Assembly: GCF_000314975.1 (NCBI RefSeq)
Contig: NZ_BAEN01000059.1
Coordinates: forward strand, 124,001 to 188,000
Reading direction: 5' to 3'
DNA length: 64,000 nucleotides
DNA from: Aliiglaciecola lipolytica E3
GTDB taxonomy: Bacteria > Pseudomonadota > Gammaproteobacteria > Enterobacterales > Alteromonadaceae
In this document: piece by piece, positions 1 to 8,753 of the stretch
Layout of the letters: each line of letters opens with the position of its first letter
Position numbering within the stretch: position 1 is the stretch's first letter
Program-made: the position numbers and the translations under genes
Notes under the pieces: generated by a model
Seen by the model: the letters and a program-made list of their open reading frames with translations, nothing else
What the model was told of the DNA's origin: nothing
Database searches by the model: none

Positions 1-545
1 AAAATAAGCTGTGCGTGCTAAACCAACGGGAAGTGCACCGAGATACCCATAGTTTCAATAATGCGCTGCGTTCAGCTCTGCGTGAAGATCCTGATGTTAT
101 ATTGGTGGGTGAATTACGTGATTTAGAAACTATCCGACTGGCTATATCTGCGGCTGAAACTGGACACTTAGTATTTGCTACTTTGCATACCAATTCAGCG
201 CCAAAAACCATTGACCGTATTATTGATGTGTTTCCTGCCGAAGAAAAATCCATGGTACGTTCGATGCTGTCGGAGTCGTTGCGGGCGGTAATTTCACAAA
301 CATTATTGAAAAAAGTGGGGGGCGGGCGTATCGCTGCACATGAGATTATGATCGGTATTCCAGCCATTCGTAATCTTATCCGTGAAGACAAAGTGCCACA
401 AATGTATTCAGTGATCCAAACTGGTCAAGCGCATGGTATGCAAACCATGGATCAATGCTTACAACGCTTAGTAGCTCAGGGTGTGATTACCGCTCAGGAT
501 GCAGCTGCTAAGTCAGTCGACAAACAACCTAAAATTGGTTTCTAG
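1..545 (+). CDS. pilT: Type IV pilus retraction ATPase PilT (3'-terminal part)
   Basis: C-terminal half of PilT, the hexameric cytoplasmic ATPase that powers type IV pilus retraction and twitching. The frame is open to the left edge of the window, so the true start and the Walker A loop lie outside; the first GTG at 15 is internal. Visible are the NQREVHRDTHSF segment, the Walker B region DPDVILVGELRDLETI, and the His box HLVFATLHTNS that follows it in PilT/GspE ATPases. The end matches a normal PilT C-terminus. pilU follows after 9 nt, so the two are surely co-transcribed. Very sure of the family; PilT rather than a paralogue is supported by the pilU neighbour. Confidence 0.95.
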   Translation, partial: NKLCVLNQREVHRDTHSFNNALRSALREDPDVILVGELRDLETIRLAISAAETGHLVFATLHTNSAPKTIDRIIDVFPAEEKSMVRSMLSESLRAVISQTLLKKVGGGRIAAHEIMIGIPAIRNLIREDKVPQMYSVIQTGQAHGMQTMDQCLQRLVAQGVITAQDAAAKSVDKQPKIGF

Positions 546-554
546 GAGTCATCT

Positions 555-1667
555 GTGGACTTAAATCCTTACTTGAGAAAGATGGCGGAACAAGGTGCCT
601 CTGATTTATTCATAACGGTGGGTTTTCCCATTAGTGCAAAAATAAATGGTCAAATGACGCCGATTACGGATGAGCGATTAACCGAAGAAGCTGCGTTAGC
701 ATTAGTACATAATGTTATGAGCGAAAAGCAGCGTGATGAATTCGACAACAGCAAAGAGTGTAACTTTGCGATAGCCAGAGATGGTATTGGTCGTTTTCGT
801 TGCAGTGCTTTTTGGCAGCGCGACATGGCTGGGATGGTGGTCAGAAGGATTGTTACACAAATACCTAAAGTGGATGACCTTGGTCTTCCGAGCGTGCTTA
901 AAGATGTGATTATGTCTAAGCGCGGTTTGTTGCTGTTTGTAGGGGCCACCGGCACAGGTAAATCGACTTCTTTGGCGGCGCTGATGGGGCATCGCAATCA
1001 AAATTCCCGGGGTCATATATTAACTATCGAAGATCCCATCGAATTTGTGCATGAACACGCAGGTTGTGTGGTGACACAACGCGAAGTCGGAATTGATACT
1101 CGCTCATTTGATGACGCATTAAAAAGTTCATTGCGACAAGCGCCTGATGTGATCTTAATTGGTGAAATCCGCTCTATGGAAACCATGGAATATGCGATGT
1201 CTTTTGCAGATACTGGACACTTATGTGTGGCTACTTTACATGCTAATAATGCCAACCAAGCGATTGAGCGTATTATGCATCTAGCCCCACCCGAACAACA
1301 CGAAAAGCTGCGTTTTGATTTAAGTTTAAATTTACGCGCAATTGTCGCCCAACAACTCGTCCCCACGGTTGATGGAAAGGGGCGTGTTGCTGCTATCGAA
1401 ATCTTATTGAACTCTCCATTAGTCACTGATTTGATTCAACGAAATGAAATTGGATCGCTCAAAGAAGCCATGAAAAAAGGCAGGGAAATGGGTATGCAAA
1501 GTTTTGATATGGCCTTATACGAACTGTATAAACAAGAACGTATAACCATGGAACAAGCAATCCATCACGCGGATTCGCCAAATGACCTTCGATTAATGAT
1601 AAAACTGGATACAGAAGAAGGGACTGGCTTAGGTTCGTTGTCTAATGTCTCAATTGATATGGATTAA
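555..1667 (+). CDS. pilU: Type IV pilus ATPase PilU
   Basis: PilT-dependent second retraction ATPase of type IV pili, cytoplasmic, at the base of the pilus machine. 370 aa, full length for PilU. The N-terminal PAS-like domain spans about residues 1-100, Walker A is GATGTGKS at about 130-137, Walker B is DVILIGEIRSMET, and the His box is HLCVATLHANN. The start is GTG at 555, preceded by an AGGAG Shine-Dalgarno sequence (545-549) that overlaps the end of pilT. The C-terminal tail after about residue 340 is longer than in PilT, as is usual in PilU. Translationally close to pilT (9 nt gap). Confidence 0.95.
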   Translation: MDLNPYLRKMAEQGASDLFITVGFPISAKINGQMTPITDERLTEEAALALVHNVMSEKQRDEFDNSKECNFAIARDGIGRFRCSAFWQRDMAGMVVRRIVTQIPKVDDLGLPSVLKDVIMSKRGLLLFVGATGTGKSTSLAALMGHRNQNSRGHILTIEDPIEFVHEHAGCVVTQREVGIDTRSFDDALKSSLRQAPDVILIGEIRSMETMEYAMSFADTGHLCVATLHANNANQAIERIMHLAPPEQHEKLRFDLSLNLRAIVAQQLVPTVDGKGRVAAIEILLNSPLVTDLIQRNEIGSLKEAMKKGREMGMQSFDMALYELYKQERITMEQAIHHADSPNDLRLMIKLDTEEGTGLGSLSNVSIDMD

Positions 1668-1680
1668 GGCATCATTCAAT

Positions 1681-2016
1681 ATGATGAAAATTTACTGGCA
1701 CAATGATCGTTTTAGAATTTATCAAATTAAGCAATTGTTAGATGATAATCAGGTGCCGAATTTTATTAAGAATGAGTTTGCCATCGGTGCTATTGGCGAA
1801 TTATCTCCTTTAGAAGTGATGCCAGAAGTGTGGCTGACTGATGAAAGCTGGCAAGGGAAAGCCACGCAACTTATCGAGCAGTTTAATCAACAGCCCAGTA
1901 ACACGAGTAACTGGGTATGTGAGCAATGCCACGAAGAAAACGAAGGAAATTTTAGCTTGTGTTGGAACTGTGGCAATAGCGCAAATGCGGATGAAAACGC
2001 TATTCAAAAGACATAA
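1681..2016 (+). CDS. DUF2007-type small protein with C-terminal zinc ribbon
   Basis: About 111 aa. The N-terminal ~65 residues resemble the DUF2007 'putative signal transducing protein' domain ([20 protein letters not shown], then a short acidic/hydrophobic stretch). The C-terminus carries two Cys pairs, WVCEQC and LCWNC, spaced like a zinc ribbon. The function is unknown; a metal-binding or interaction role is inference. An in-frame ATG at 1645 lies inside pilU, so ATG 1681 is preferred (MMKIYW). The gene begins 13 nt after pilU, probably in the same transcript. Its last 17 nt overlap the convergent 3' end of ruvX. Confidence 0.75.
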   Translation: MMKIYWHNDRFRIYQIKQLLDDNQVPNFIKNEFAIGAIGELSPLEVMPEVWLTDESWQGKATQLIEQFNQQPSNTSNWVCEQCHEENEGNFSLCWNCGNSANADENAIQKT

Positions 2017-2422
2017 AACTTTCTAGAATTAAACATGCGGAAGCACTATCCACTTTGCCTTTGCTAAGTTTTTTATACCCACCCATTTCAAATAATCTGG
2101 CTTTTGCATCTACGGTCGTCAGACGTTCGTCCAAGGTCTGTACTGGTACTTTGAATTTGGCATGAAGTCTGTTGGCGAACTTTTGCGCTTTGAAAGTCAT
2201 TTCTTGCTTACTGCCATCCATATTTAGTGGTAATCCCACAACGACCAAACTCGGGCCCCATTGCGCATAAACTTTTGCGACCAAGTCCCAATCTGGAATA
2301 CCATCTTTGGCTTTAATGGCCTCTAATGGAGAGGCAGTCCCCGTAATTTCCTGACCAATGGCAACGCCAATACTTTTTGTACCAAAGTCAAAGCCCAATA
2401 AGGTTTTAGAAGTAGAAACCAT
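2000..2422 (-). CDS. ruvX: Holliday junction resolvase-like RuvX/YqgF
   Basis: Small RNase H-fold nuclease (140 aa) of the YqgF/RuvX family, implicated in 16S pre-rRNA 5' end processing and Holliday junction resolution. The family motifs are all present: [14 protein letters not shown] near the N-terminus with the catalytic Asp, [11 protein letters not shown] in the middle, TLDERLTT, and the C-terminal [10 protein letters not shown] with the last acidic ligand. It follows yqgE by 16 nt, as in E. coli, and is the last gene of gshB-yqgE-ruvX. The 3' end overlaps the convergent DUF2007 gene by 17 nt. Confidence 0.95.
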   Translation of the reverse strand: MVSTSKTLLGFDFGTKSIGVAIGQEITGTASPLEAIKAKDGIPDWDLVAKVYAQWGPSLVVVGLPLNMDGSKQEMTFKAQKFANRLHAKFKVPVQTLDERLTTVDAKARLFEMGGYKKLSKGKVDSASACLILESFMSFE

Positions 2423-2438
2423 TTTATGTTATCGCCTT

Positions 2439-2996
2439 TTACGCATGACCTGCATCTGGACCAAGTTGCCATACATCGATGCCTAACTTGCGAACGGCTT
2501 CCTCCCACTTCTTATGAATAGGTACATCAAACAAGAGTGCTTCGTCTGCCTCGACGATTAGCCATGCGTTATTTTGGACTTCTTCTTCAAGTTGTCCCGC
2601 GGTCCAGCCTGCGTAACCGAGTGTTACCAATGCTTTTTCAGGTGCGTTTTCATTTCCTAAAGCCGACAATATATCTTTTGACGTGGTGATCATAATTTCT
2701 GATGTTAATTGTAAGCTTGAGCTCCAACCGGATTGCGTCGTGTGTAATATGAACCCTCTATCCTGACTCACAGGGCCACCAGCTAAAACAATATCATCCG
2801 CTTTTTCTTTTAACACAATCGCGTCTTTATCTGCTTGCGAGATCAATTCTTGCAAACTCATACCAATGGGTTGGTTGATGACGAGTCCCATCGCGCCTTT
2901 TTCGTTATGCTCACAAATATAAGTTAAAGAACGGGCAAAATATGGATCATCTAGACTTGGCATTGCGACTAACAAATGGTGCTCAAAGCTTTGCAT
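2439..2996 (-). CDS. yqgE: YqgE/AlgH family protein (UPF0301)
   Basis: About 185 aa cytoplasmic protein of the YqgE/AlgH (UPF0301) family. Its biochemical role is not established; in Pseudomonas it was named for an effect on alginate. Family hallmarks are HHLLVAMPSLDDPYFARSL at the N-terminus, GAMGLVINQPI, and a late LVTLGYAGWTAGQLE. A GTG at 3005 is possible, but ATG at 2996 has AGGTG at a 6-nt spacing and is preferred. That start overlaps the end of gshB by 14 nt, so translational coupling is likely. Confidence 0.92.
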   Translation of the reverse strand: MQSFEHHLLVAMPSLDDPYFARSLTYICEHNEKGAMGLVINQPIGMSLQELISQADKDAIVLKEKADDIVLAGGPVSQDRGFILHTTQSGWSSSLQLTSEIMITTSKDILSALGNENAPEKALVTLGYAGWTAGQLEEEVQNNAWLIVEADEALLFDVPIHKKWEEAVRKLGIDVWQLGPDAGHA

Positions 2997-3948
2997 AGTT
3001 TTCACCTAAACGTTTTTCTATGGCATCAAATAGCATACCGGTAATATTTACGTCAAAAGCCGCTTCTATTTCTTGTACACATGTTGGGCTTGTAACATTT
3101 ATTTCAGTAATTTTGTCGCCAATCACATCAAGACCAACAAATATTAAGCCTTTTTCTACCAGCAGAGGCGCTATTTTTTCGGCAATTTGTCTATCTGTAT
3201 CTGAAAGTGGTTGTGGTCTGCCAGTTCCGCCAGCGGCTAAGTTACCTCTGGTTTCGCCTTTTGATGGCAATCGCGCCAAACTGTAGGGGACAACTTGTCC
3301 ATCCACAATCAAGATACGTTTGTCTCCATCTTTAATTTCCGGCATATAGCGCTGAAACATAGCATAACTTTCGCCATTTTCGGTCAAGGTTTCAATGATT
3401 ACACCTAGGTTAGTGCCATCTGGTGTCACTCTGAAAATAGATGTGCCACCCATTCCGTCTAGGGGTTTGCATATAATGTCTTGATGTTTCTGATGGAACT
3501 CGCGGATGAGTGCGGGATTTCGAGTGACCAGGGTATCTGGAATCAGATCTGGAAACCATGAAGTAAATAGTTTTTCATTAAAGTCACGTAAACTTTGTGA
3601 GCGATTAACGACCAAGGTACCGGCTTGCTCAGCGAGTGAAAATATATGTGTCGCATATAAAAACTCACGATCAAAAGGCGGGTCTTTGCGCATTAAGATG
3701 ACATCCAACTCAGCTAAACTAGCGTTTGATTCTTCACCTAACTCAAACCAATTCTGGGGATCTTTGATGACTTTAAGGGGACGCATTCGCGCCATAGGCG
3801 CTCCATTATCGATGTATAAATCAGACATTTCCATGTACGTGATTTCGTAGCCGCGTTGTTGAGCGTCTAATAACATCGCAAAACTAGTGTCTTTTTTGAT
3901 GTTAATCGATTTAATTGGATCCATCACGATCCCAAGTTTAATAGCCAA
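2983..3948 (-). CDS. gshB: Glutathione synthetase
   Basis: ATP-grasp ligase joining gamma-glutamylcysteine and glycine to make glutathione; cytosolic. 321 aa, close to the E. coli enzyme. It begins with the typical KLGIVMDPI and ends in the pre-ATP-grasp/ATP-grasp core. Seen are CKPLDGMGGTSIF (glycine-rich ATP loop), RILIVDGQVVPYSLARLP, and INVTSPTCVQEIE near the C-terminus. It is the first gene of gshB-yqgE-ruvX. The 129-bp gap upstream is shared with a divergent acetyltransferase gene and holds both promoters; no clear operator was seen there. Confidence 0.97.
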   Translation of the reverse strand: MAIKLGIVMDPIKSINIKKDTSFAMLLDAQQRGYEITYMEMSDLYIDNGAPMARMRPLKVIKDPQNWFELGEESNASLAELDVILMRKDPPFDREFLYATHIFSLAEQAGTLVVNRSQSLRDFNEKLFTSWFPDLIPDTLVTRNPALIREFHQKHQDIICKPLDGMGGTSIFRVTPDGTNLGVIIETLTENGESYAMFQRYMPEIKDGDKRILIVDGQVVPYSLARLPSKGETRGNLAAGGTGRPQPLSDTDRQIAEKIAPLLVEKGLIFVGLDVIGDKITEINVTSPTCVQEIEAAFDVNITGMLFDAIEKRLGENYAKL

Positions 3949-4077
3949 AATGAATCCTTGCTGTTTTTCAATGTCTTATCATACCTAAGATCTTGTGGTA
4001 CGACTAAAATTTTCAAGGTAGGGCGATCGCAAAAAATAACTGCTATGCTCGAAAAATAGGACTATCTAGGAAGTGAA

Positions 4078-4602
4078 ATGGCCATTAAGATTCAAAAGGC
4101 GGCGTTAAATCAAGCTGCCAGTCTAACTAAACTCGCTATGTTATCTAAATCCTATTGGGGATATGACGCCGAGTTTATGCAATTAGCCGCACAGGAACTT
4201 TTAGTTACAGAACAGGCATTATTATCGCCACTTTTCGACTACCAAATTGCAATTAATCCATATAATGTCATTGAAGGGTTTTGTGCGCTGAGTTTTCAGC
4301 CACAGTTGTCTACAAAGTGCAAAGCGAGTTTAAAGTTAGATAATGCTGATTTTGAAACTGAGACTATATTTGAGCTGGAGGCTCTATTTGTAGATCCATC
4401 CAGCTTTAGAAAGGGAGTTGGTAAAGCTTTATTTAAACATGCTATCGATACGGCAGAACAATTAAACTGCAACCGAATCCTCATTCAAAGTGATCCATAT
4501 GCGCTGGATTTTTATCTTAAACAAGGCTGTGAACAAATAGGGCTAAGTCAATCAAACTCAATTGCAGGACGCACTTTACCGCAGCTACAGTTTACACTTT
4601 GA
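4078..4602 (+). CDS. GNAT-family N-acetyltransferase
   Basis: 174 aa. The acetyl-CoA binding core lies at about residues 100-160: ELEALFVDPSSFRKGVGKAL gives beta-4 and the R/Q-x-x-G-x-G/A pyrophosphate loop (here RKGVG), followed by a conserved-looking LDFYLKQGCEQIG segment. The substrate cannot be told from sequence. It is divergent from gshB and convergent with the CysK-like gene, so there is no operon partner to suggest a role. Confidence 0.85.
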   Translation: MAIKIQKAALNQAASLTKLAMLSKSYWGYDAEFMQLAAQELLVTEQALLSPLFDYQIAINPYNVIEGFCALSFQPQLSTKCKASLKLDNADFETETIFELEALFVDPSSFRKGVGKALFKHAIDTAEQLNCNRILIQSDPYALDFYLKQGCEQIGLSQSNSIAGRTLPQLQFTL

Positions 4603-4663
4603 GATATTAAGTGATACTCATCGTGGCTTTGCGCGGTAAAGTAAAAGTTAAGGTGATGACAGA

Positions 4664-5644
4664 TTATTCGTATTCAGAAAATAAATCAGTACTAAAATAA
4701 CGTTCTGCAGTATCAGCAAATAAAGTCACAATACGCTTACCTTTATAGTTAGGCTGTTGTGCTAATCGAATAGCGGCACAAACGGCTGCTCCAGAAGAGA
4801 TTCCCACAGGTATGCCTTCTGATTTTGCCAGCATTCTTGCATGTTCAACCGCATCGTCATCGGTTACCGTTTCTATTTGATCAATTAGCTTCACATCCAA
4901 AATATCAGGAATATGACCCGAACTTAGTCCCTGAATTTTGTGCACGCCACTTTTGCCAGCGCTCAACACTGGACAGGCACTTGGCTCTACAGCAACAATT
5001 TGAATGTTGGGATTCAGCGTCTTCAATGCTTTTGCTATGCCGGTAATGGTGCCACCGGTGCCCACTCCTGCAACAAATACATCGATATGGCCACCTGAGT
5101 CACGCCACAGCTCTTGGGCGGTAGTATTGAAGTGGGTGTCGACGTTAGCTTGGTTAGAAAACTGATTCAAAGACACCGCATTTTTACGCTGAGCTACGAG
5201 CATTGCAGCGTGATCAATTGCACCTTTGGTGCCCAATTCTTTTGGTGTTGTTATGACTTCAGCACCGTATAAGCGAATAAGTTTTCGACGCTCTATCGAC
5301 ATATGCTCAGGTATCACAATGGTTAACGGAATTTTTCGAATAGCGCAAATCCATGCACAAGCAACCCCATTGTTACCGGAAGTGGCCTCAATTATGTGGG
5401 TGTCCTGATTAAAGTTATCTGACGCCATCAGTGCATCGATCATTGCTAAGGCAGGTCGGTCTTTAACCGAACCAGCAGGGTTGAAATATTCAACTTTGGC
5501 AACTAGGTCACAATCGAGCTGATAATTTTCGATTATACGAGACAATCTCACCAGCGGGGTATTGCCGATGGTCTGCGTAATGTCAGTATGAATCTTCTCA
5601 CTAGTTAGAATGTCAGAAGAAATTGGATGTTGTCTAGCAAGCAT
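4664..5644 (-). CDS. CysK/CBS-family PLP-dependent cysteine synthase-like enzyme
   Basis: Fold-type II PLP enzyme of the O-acetylserine sulfhydrylase/cystathionine beta-synthase family, 326 aa. The PLP lysine is in NPAGSVKDR (about K61), the substrate loop is EATSGNNGVA, the phosphate-binding loop is GVGTGGTITG, and the cofactor-ring Ser is in GISSGAAVC. It could make cysteine from O-acetylserine or act as a cysteine-degrading desulfhydrase. The divergent DecR/CyuR-like regulator makes a cysteine-responsive role plausible. An upstream ATG at 5671 is in frame, but ATG 5644 has a good purine-rich ribosome site (GGGCGGAAAG) just before it and is preferred. Confidence 0.88.
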   Translation of the reverse strand: MLARQHPISSDILTSEKIHTDITQTIGNTPLVRLSRIIENYQLDCDLVAKVEYFNPAGSVKDRPALAMIDALMASDNFNQDTHIIEATSGNNGVACAWICAIRKIPLTIVIPEHMSIERRKLIRLYGAEVITTPKELGTKGAIDHAAMLVAQRKNAVSLNQFSNQANVDTHFNTTAQELWRDSGGHIDVFVAGVGTGGTITGIAKALKTLNPNIQIVAVEPSACPVLSAGKSGVHKIQGLSSGHIPDILDVKLIDQIETVTDDDAVEHARMLAKSEGIPVGISSGAAVCAAIRLAQQPNYKGKRIVTLFADTAERYFSTDLFSEYE

Positions 5645-5695
5645 AATCTTTCCGCCCTTAAATGTTTTCACTAGCTTGCCAGAGATAAATGGTGA

Positions 5696-5713
5696 AAAAT
5701 TCTAAAGAATTTT
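5696..5713. promoter_or_regulatory. Perfect inverted repeat, candidate operator 1 (CysK-like/Lrp-family intergenic)
   Basis: AAAATTCT-AA-AGAATTTT, an 8+2+8 perfect palindrome 52 nt upstream of the CysK-like start codon. It shares the TTCTAA/TTAGAA core with the second palindrome at 5728-5748. Probably bound by the divergent Lrp-family regulator; this is inference from position and repetition. Confidence 0.55.
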
Positions 5714-5727
5714 GTAATTTTGCTATA

Positions 5728-5748
5728 TATTAGAATTATATTCTAATA
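5728..5748. promoter_or_regulatory. Perfect inverted repeat, candidate operator 2 (CysK-like/Lrp-family intergenic)
   Basis: TATTAGAAT-TAT-ATTCTAATA, a 9+3+9 perfect palindrome 20 nt upstream of the regulator's ATG. Its centre is about 33-34 bp from the centre of the first palindrome, roughly three helical turns. That puts both on one DNA face, as expected for cooperative binding by an Lrp-type octamer. Confidence 0.55.
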
Positions 5749-5767
5749 AATGAGTTAGGCTGAATGT

Positions 5768-6220
5768 ATGGATGCTATAGATAAGCGTATTTTGCGATTG
5801 TTACAACAAGACGTGACCTTGTCGGTAAACCAAATAGCAGAGCAAGTGGGGTTGAGCAGCACCCCCTGCTGGAGACGAATTCAGCTTTTGGAGAAACAGG
5901 GCATCATAGATCGTCGTGTCGCTTTATTAAATAGTGAAAAAGTGGGGCTGAACGTGACGGCTTTTGTGCAAGTGAAAGCGGGTAAACATGATGACAAATG
6001 GCTGAAAATGTTTGCTATTCACGCCAGCAACCTAGAAGAAGTGGTGGAGTTTTACCGGATGAGCGGTGAATATGACTACATGCTCAAGGTAATGGTCAAA
6101 GATTTAAAAGCCTTTGATATTTTTTACAAAAAGTTGGTATCAGGCATCGACTTATCTGACGTCACATCGAGCTTCGCGATGGAGCAAATTAAATATACAA
6201 CGGTGTTGCCAGTGACATAA
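5768..6220 (+). CDS. Lrp/AsnC-family regulator, DecR/CyuR-like
   Basis: 150 aa DNA-binding protein with an N-terminal AsnC-type winged helix (LSVNQIAEQVGLSSTPCWRR at about 20-39) and a C-terminal RAM/ACT-like effector domain. The closing segment DVTSSFAMEQIKYTT and MSGEYDYMLKVMV closely match, from memory, E. coli DecR (YbaO/CyuR), the cysteine-responsive activator of cysteine desulfidation. It is divergent from a CysK-like PLP enzyme, with two perfect palindromes in the 123-bp gap. The likely effector is cysteine; this is inference from family and context. Confidence 0.88.
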   Translation: MDAIDKRILRLLQQDVTLSVNQIAEQVGLSSTPCWRRIQLLEKQGIIDRRVALLNSEKVGLNVTAFVQVKAGKHDDKWLKMFAIHASNLEEVVEFYRMSGEYDYMLKVMVKDLKAFDIFYKKLVSGIDLSDVTSSFAMEQIKYTTVLPVT

Positions 6221-6446
6221 AACGGCTTTAAAACCGCTGATAATATTCCGCTAGCTGCTATTTCATCGATTTAACTATAAAAGCGCGCTCCATTTTACCA
6301 AGCGGGAAAAAGATAACATCTTGTTTATAATTAGCGTGGATTGTGGAACGGCTATTCAAGGTATGTTGTTAGGTTTTGATTGTGGCTTTGTTTGCCTCGG
6401 CATATCCCGCGTACTGATTTAGGTATTTTTTAAAAAGGAAAGTTAG

Positions 6447-7220
6447 ATGAAACAACACTATTTTCTAAATGTGATGGTAGCGATATTCGTGTCGTTGGTG
6501 TTCAGTTATCCGCTGCAAGCCAAGCAGTTTAAAATATTAGTATTTAGCAAAACCGATGGTTTCCATCATGTCTCAATTAATCAGGCAATCACGAGTTTAA
6601 AAGATATGTCTGAAAAACATCATTTTGCTATGGATTGGCAAGAAGATGCTCAGGTTTTTAACCCCGACAATTTAGCTAAGTATGACGCTGTTATGTTTTT
6701 ACTCACCACCGGTGATGTGCTCAACCTACAACAACAGGAAGCGTTTGAGCAATTTATTAAATCAGGTAAAGGATATATAGGAGTCCACAGTGCCAGCGAT
6801 ACGGAATATGAGTGGTCATGGTATGGCAAGTTGGTTGGGCGACAATTTCATATTCATCCAAAAATTCAAACCGCTGAATTATCAGTGATTGACCGTTCAT
6901 TTCCGGGGGTAGAAACAATTCCCGACGTATCTTTGTGGACTGACGAGTGGTATGAATTTGGACCCGAACTAAGTCCTAATCTGAATTATATATTGAGTAT
7001 CAATGAAAAAACCTATTCTGCTCAAGCTGATTGGGGACGAGTAAAAGGGGAAGGAATGGGGGATTTTCATCCTATTGCTTGGTACCAAGAGATAGACGGC
7101 GGGCGAGCATTTTACACAGGTCTTGGTCACCTCGCTGCGATGTACAAGAATACTGCGTTTCAAGAGCACTTGTATGGCGGTATCTATTGGGCGGCTACAG
7201 GCAAAGGTATCCGCAATTAA
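6447..7220 (+). CDS. Secreted ThuA-like domain protein
   Basis: 257 aa with a signal peptide (hydrophobic core at about 7-22, probable cleavage after QA near residue 25), then a single ThuA domain (glutamine-amidotransferase-like fold) with ILVFSKTDGFHH at the start. The middle GYIGVHSASDTEYEW and the C-terminal GRAFYTGLGH are typical of ThuA proteins from carbohydrate-using bacteria. The biochemical activity is unproven for the family; a periplasmic sugar-related role is inference. Good ribosome site AAGGAAAG before ATG 6447. It is convergent with xylA, sharing a terminator, so it is not part of the xyl operon. Confidence 0.88.
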   Translation: MKQHYFLNVMVAIFVSLVFSYPLQAKQFKILVFSKTDGFHHVSINQAITSLKDMSEKHHFAMDWQEDAQVFNPDNLAKYDAVMFLLTTGDVLNLQQQEAFEQFIKSGKGYIGVHSASDTEYEWSWYGKLVGRQFHIHPKIQTAELSVIDRSFPGVETIPDVSLWTDEWYEFGPELSPNLNYILSINEKTYSAQADWGRVKGEGMGDFHPIAWYQEIDGGRAFYTGLGHLAAMYKNTAFQEHLYGGIYWAATGKGIRN

Positions 7221-7237
7221 CTGGCATTATCTCCAAT

Positions 7238-7260
7238 AAAAAAGGCCTCGTACGAGGCCT
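7238..7260 (-). terminator. Rho-independent terminator of xylA (possibly bidirectional)
   Basis: AGGCCTC-GTAC-GAGGCCT at 7243-7260 is a perfect GC-rich stem. Read on the minus strand it is followed by six T (7243-7238), so it ends xylA. On the plus strand it is followed only by an A/T-rich tract, so termination of the ThuA-like gene is less certain. Confidence 0.85.
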
Positions 7261-7280
7261 AATTATTGAATTTTTAGAAT

Positions 7281-8600
7281 TTAACCGTAAAGAATGCGAT
7301 TGACTTTATTTTCTAATAATTCCTGCTGACCACTAACATGTTTTGGATCTAGCGAATTATCAACAGTGTATTTGGCTAGTGACTCAAGTGTATGATCGCC
7401 ACCGATGATGTCTTTTCCTAACGGTTTATTCCAGCCTGCGTATCGTTCTTTTACCTTGCTTGCTAAGAAGTCATTATTAATAATTTCTGCGGCTTTTTTA
7501 AGGCCCAAGGCCATATGATCCATTCCGCCAATATGACCATGAAATAAATCAACAGGATCTGCACTTTGGCGACGCAACTTGGTATCAAAGTTTAAGCCAC
7601 CTGTAGTGAATCCGCCCGCTTTGAGTACTTCGTACATAATCAAGGATAATTCTTCTATAGCATTGGGGAACTGGTCAGTATCCCAGCCGTTTTGCGCGTC
7701 GCCGCGATTAGCATCTATGCTACCAAATATGCCGAGTGACACGGCAGTGGCAATTTCATGATGAAAAGAATGACCAGCTAATGTCGCATGGTTCGCTTCA
7801 ATATTCATTTTGAACTCTTGTTCTAAACCATATTGTTTTAAGAATCCATAAACGGTAGCGCTATCATAGTCATATTGATGTTTAGTCGGTTCTTGAGGTT
7901 TGGGCTCAATCAGCAAGGTCCCTTTGAATCCAATTTTATGTTTATGCTCAACTACCATTTGCATAAAGCGACCTAATTGCTCACGCTCTTGTCGTAAGTC
8001 GGTATTTAATAGGGTTTCGTAACCTTCACGTCCGCCCCAAAGAACATAGTTTTCGCCGCCTAATCGTTTAGTCGCATTCATGGCATTGAATACCTGAGTT
8101 GCGCCGTAACTAAATACCTCTGGATTTGGGTTGGTTGCACCACCAGCTGCGTATCTGGGGTTACTGAATAAATTTGCTGTTCCCCACAGTAATTTAACAC
8201 CAGATTCTTCTTGTTTGGCCTCTAAAACATCCACCATTTGTGCGAAGTTATTGATGTATTCTTTAATTGAATTGCCTTCTGGGGCTACATCGATATCGTG
8301 GAAACAATAAAACGGAATATCCAGTTTGCTAAAGAACTCAAATGCGACTTCGGCTTTTTGTTTAGCGCGTTCCATGGGATCCCCAGGTTTTAACCAAGGT
8401 CGGCCAAACGTGCCTTGTCCAAATACATCAGCACCATCCCAACAGAAGTTATGCCAATAGCACGCAGCAAAGCGCAAATGATCTTTCATGCTTTTGCCAA
8501 GGATTATCTGTTCCGGATTGTAATGATGAAATGCAAGTGGATTATCAGAATCCACACCTTCGAATTTAATTTTTTCAATGTTTTCGAAATATTGGGACAT
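7281..8600 (-). CDS. xylA: Xylose isomerase
   Basis: Cytosolic TIM-barrel enzyme converting D-xylose to D-xylulose. 439 aa, virtually the E. coli XylA length (class II). The catalytic His/Asp pair is in [12 protein letters not shown] (about 100-110). The metal-site region [14 protein letters not shown] and the downstream [12 protein letters not shown] and DANRGD segments supply the carboxylate/His ligands. The start has a GAGACC ribosome site. A 153-bp gap separates it from xylB upstream and contains its own candidate operator, so it may have a separate promoter. No xylose transporter lies in the window. Confidence 0.98.
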   Translation of the reverse strand: MSQYFENIEKIKFEGVDSDNPLAFHHYNPEQIILGKSMKDHLRFAACYWHNFCWDGADVFGQGTFGRPWLKPGDPMERAKQKAEVAFEFFSKLDIPFYCFHDIDVAPEGNSIKEYINNFAQMVDVLEAKQEESGVKLLWGTANLFSNPRYAAGGATNPNPEVFSYGATQVFNAMNATKRLGGENYVLWGGREGYETLLNTDLRQEREQLGRFMQMVVEHKHKIGFKGTLLIEPKPQEPTKHQYDYDSATVYGFLKQYGLEQEFKMNIEANHATLAGHSFHHEIATAVSLGIFGSIDANRGDAQNGWDTDQFPNAIEELSLIMYEVLKAGGFTTGGLNFDTKLRRQSADPVDLFHGHIGGMDHMALGLKKAAEIINNDFLASKVKERYAGWNKPLGKDIIGGDHTLESLAKYTVDNSLDPKHVSGQQELLENKVNRILYG

Positions 8601-8657
8601 TAAGGTCTCCTGCAGCGGACTATTTTAGACCCGCGATTGATGAAAGGTTGAGATAGT

Positions 8658-8674
8658 GAATGTTTAGAACATTC
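8658..8674. promoter_or_regulatory. Perfect palindrome upstream of xylA
   Basis: GAATGTT-TAG-AACATTC, a 7+3+7 perfect inverted repeat 58 nt upstream of the xylA start, in the 153-bp gap between xylB and xylA. A candidate operator; the protein that reads it is unknown. XylR of the AraC type usually prefers direct repeats, so another regulator is possible. Confidence 0.4.
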
Positions 8675-8753
8675 GCAACAATTACGATTTATGCTTAGGT
8701 CATTGTGCTTTTTTCTGACCTTGAACAACAAAGCGTGTATTGAAGAGTGACAT

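Noticed and set aside
1013-1426. 137-codon open frame antisense to pilU
   Set aside because: Lies wholly within a well-supported gene; composition is that of a reverse-strand shadow.
4023-4030. GCGATCGC octamer in the gshB/GNAT gap, as in cyanobacterial HIP1
   Set aside because: Single occurrence noticed; no sign of over-representation here.
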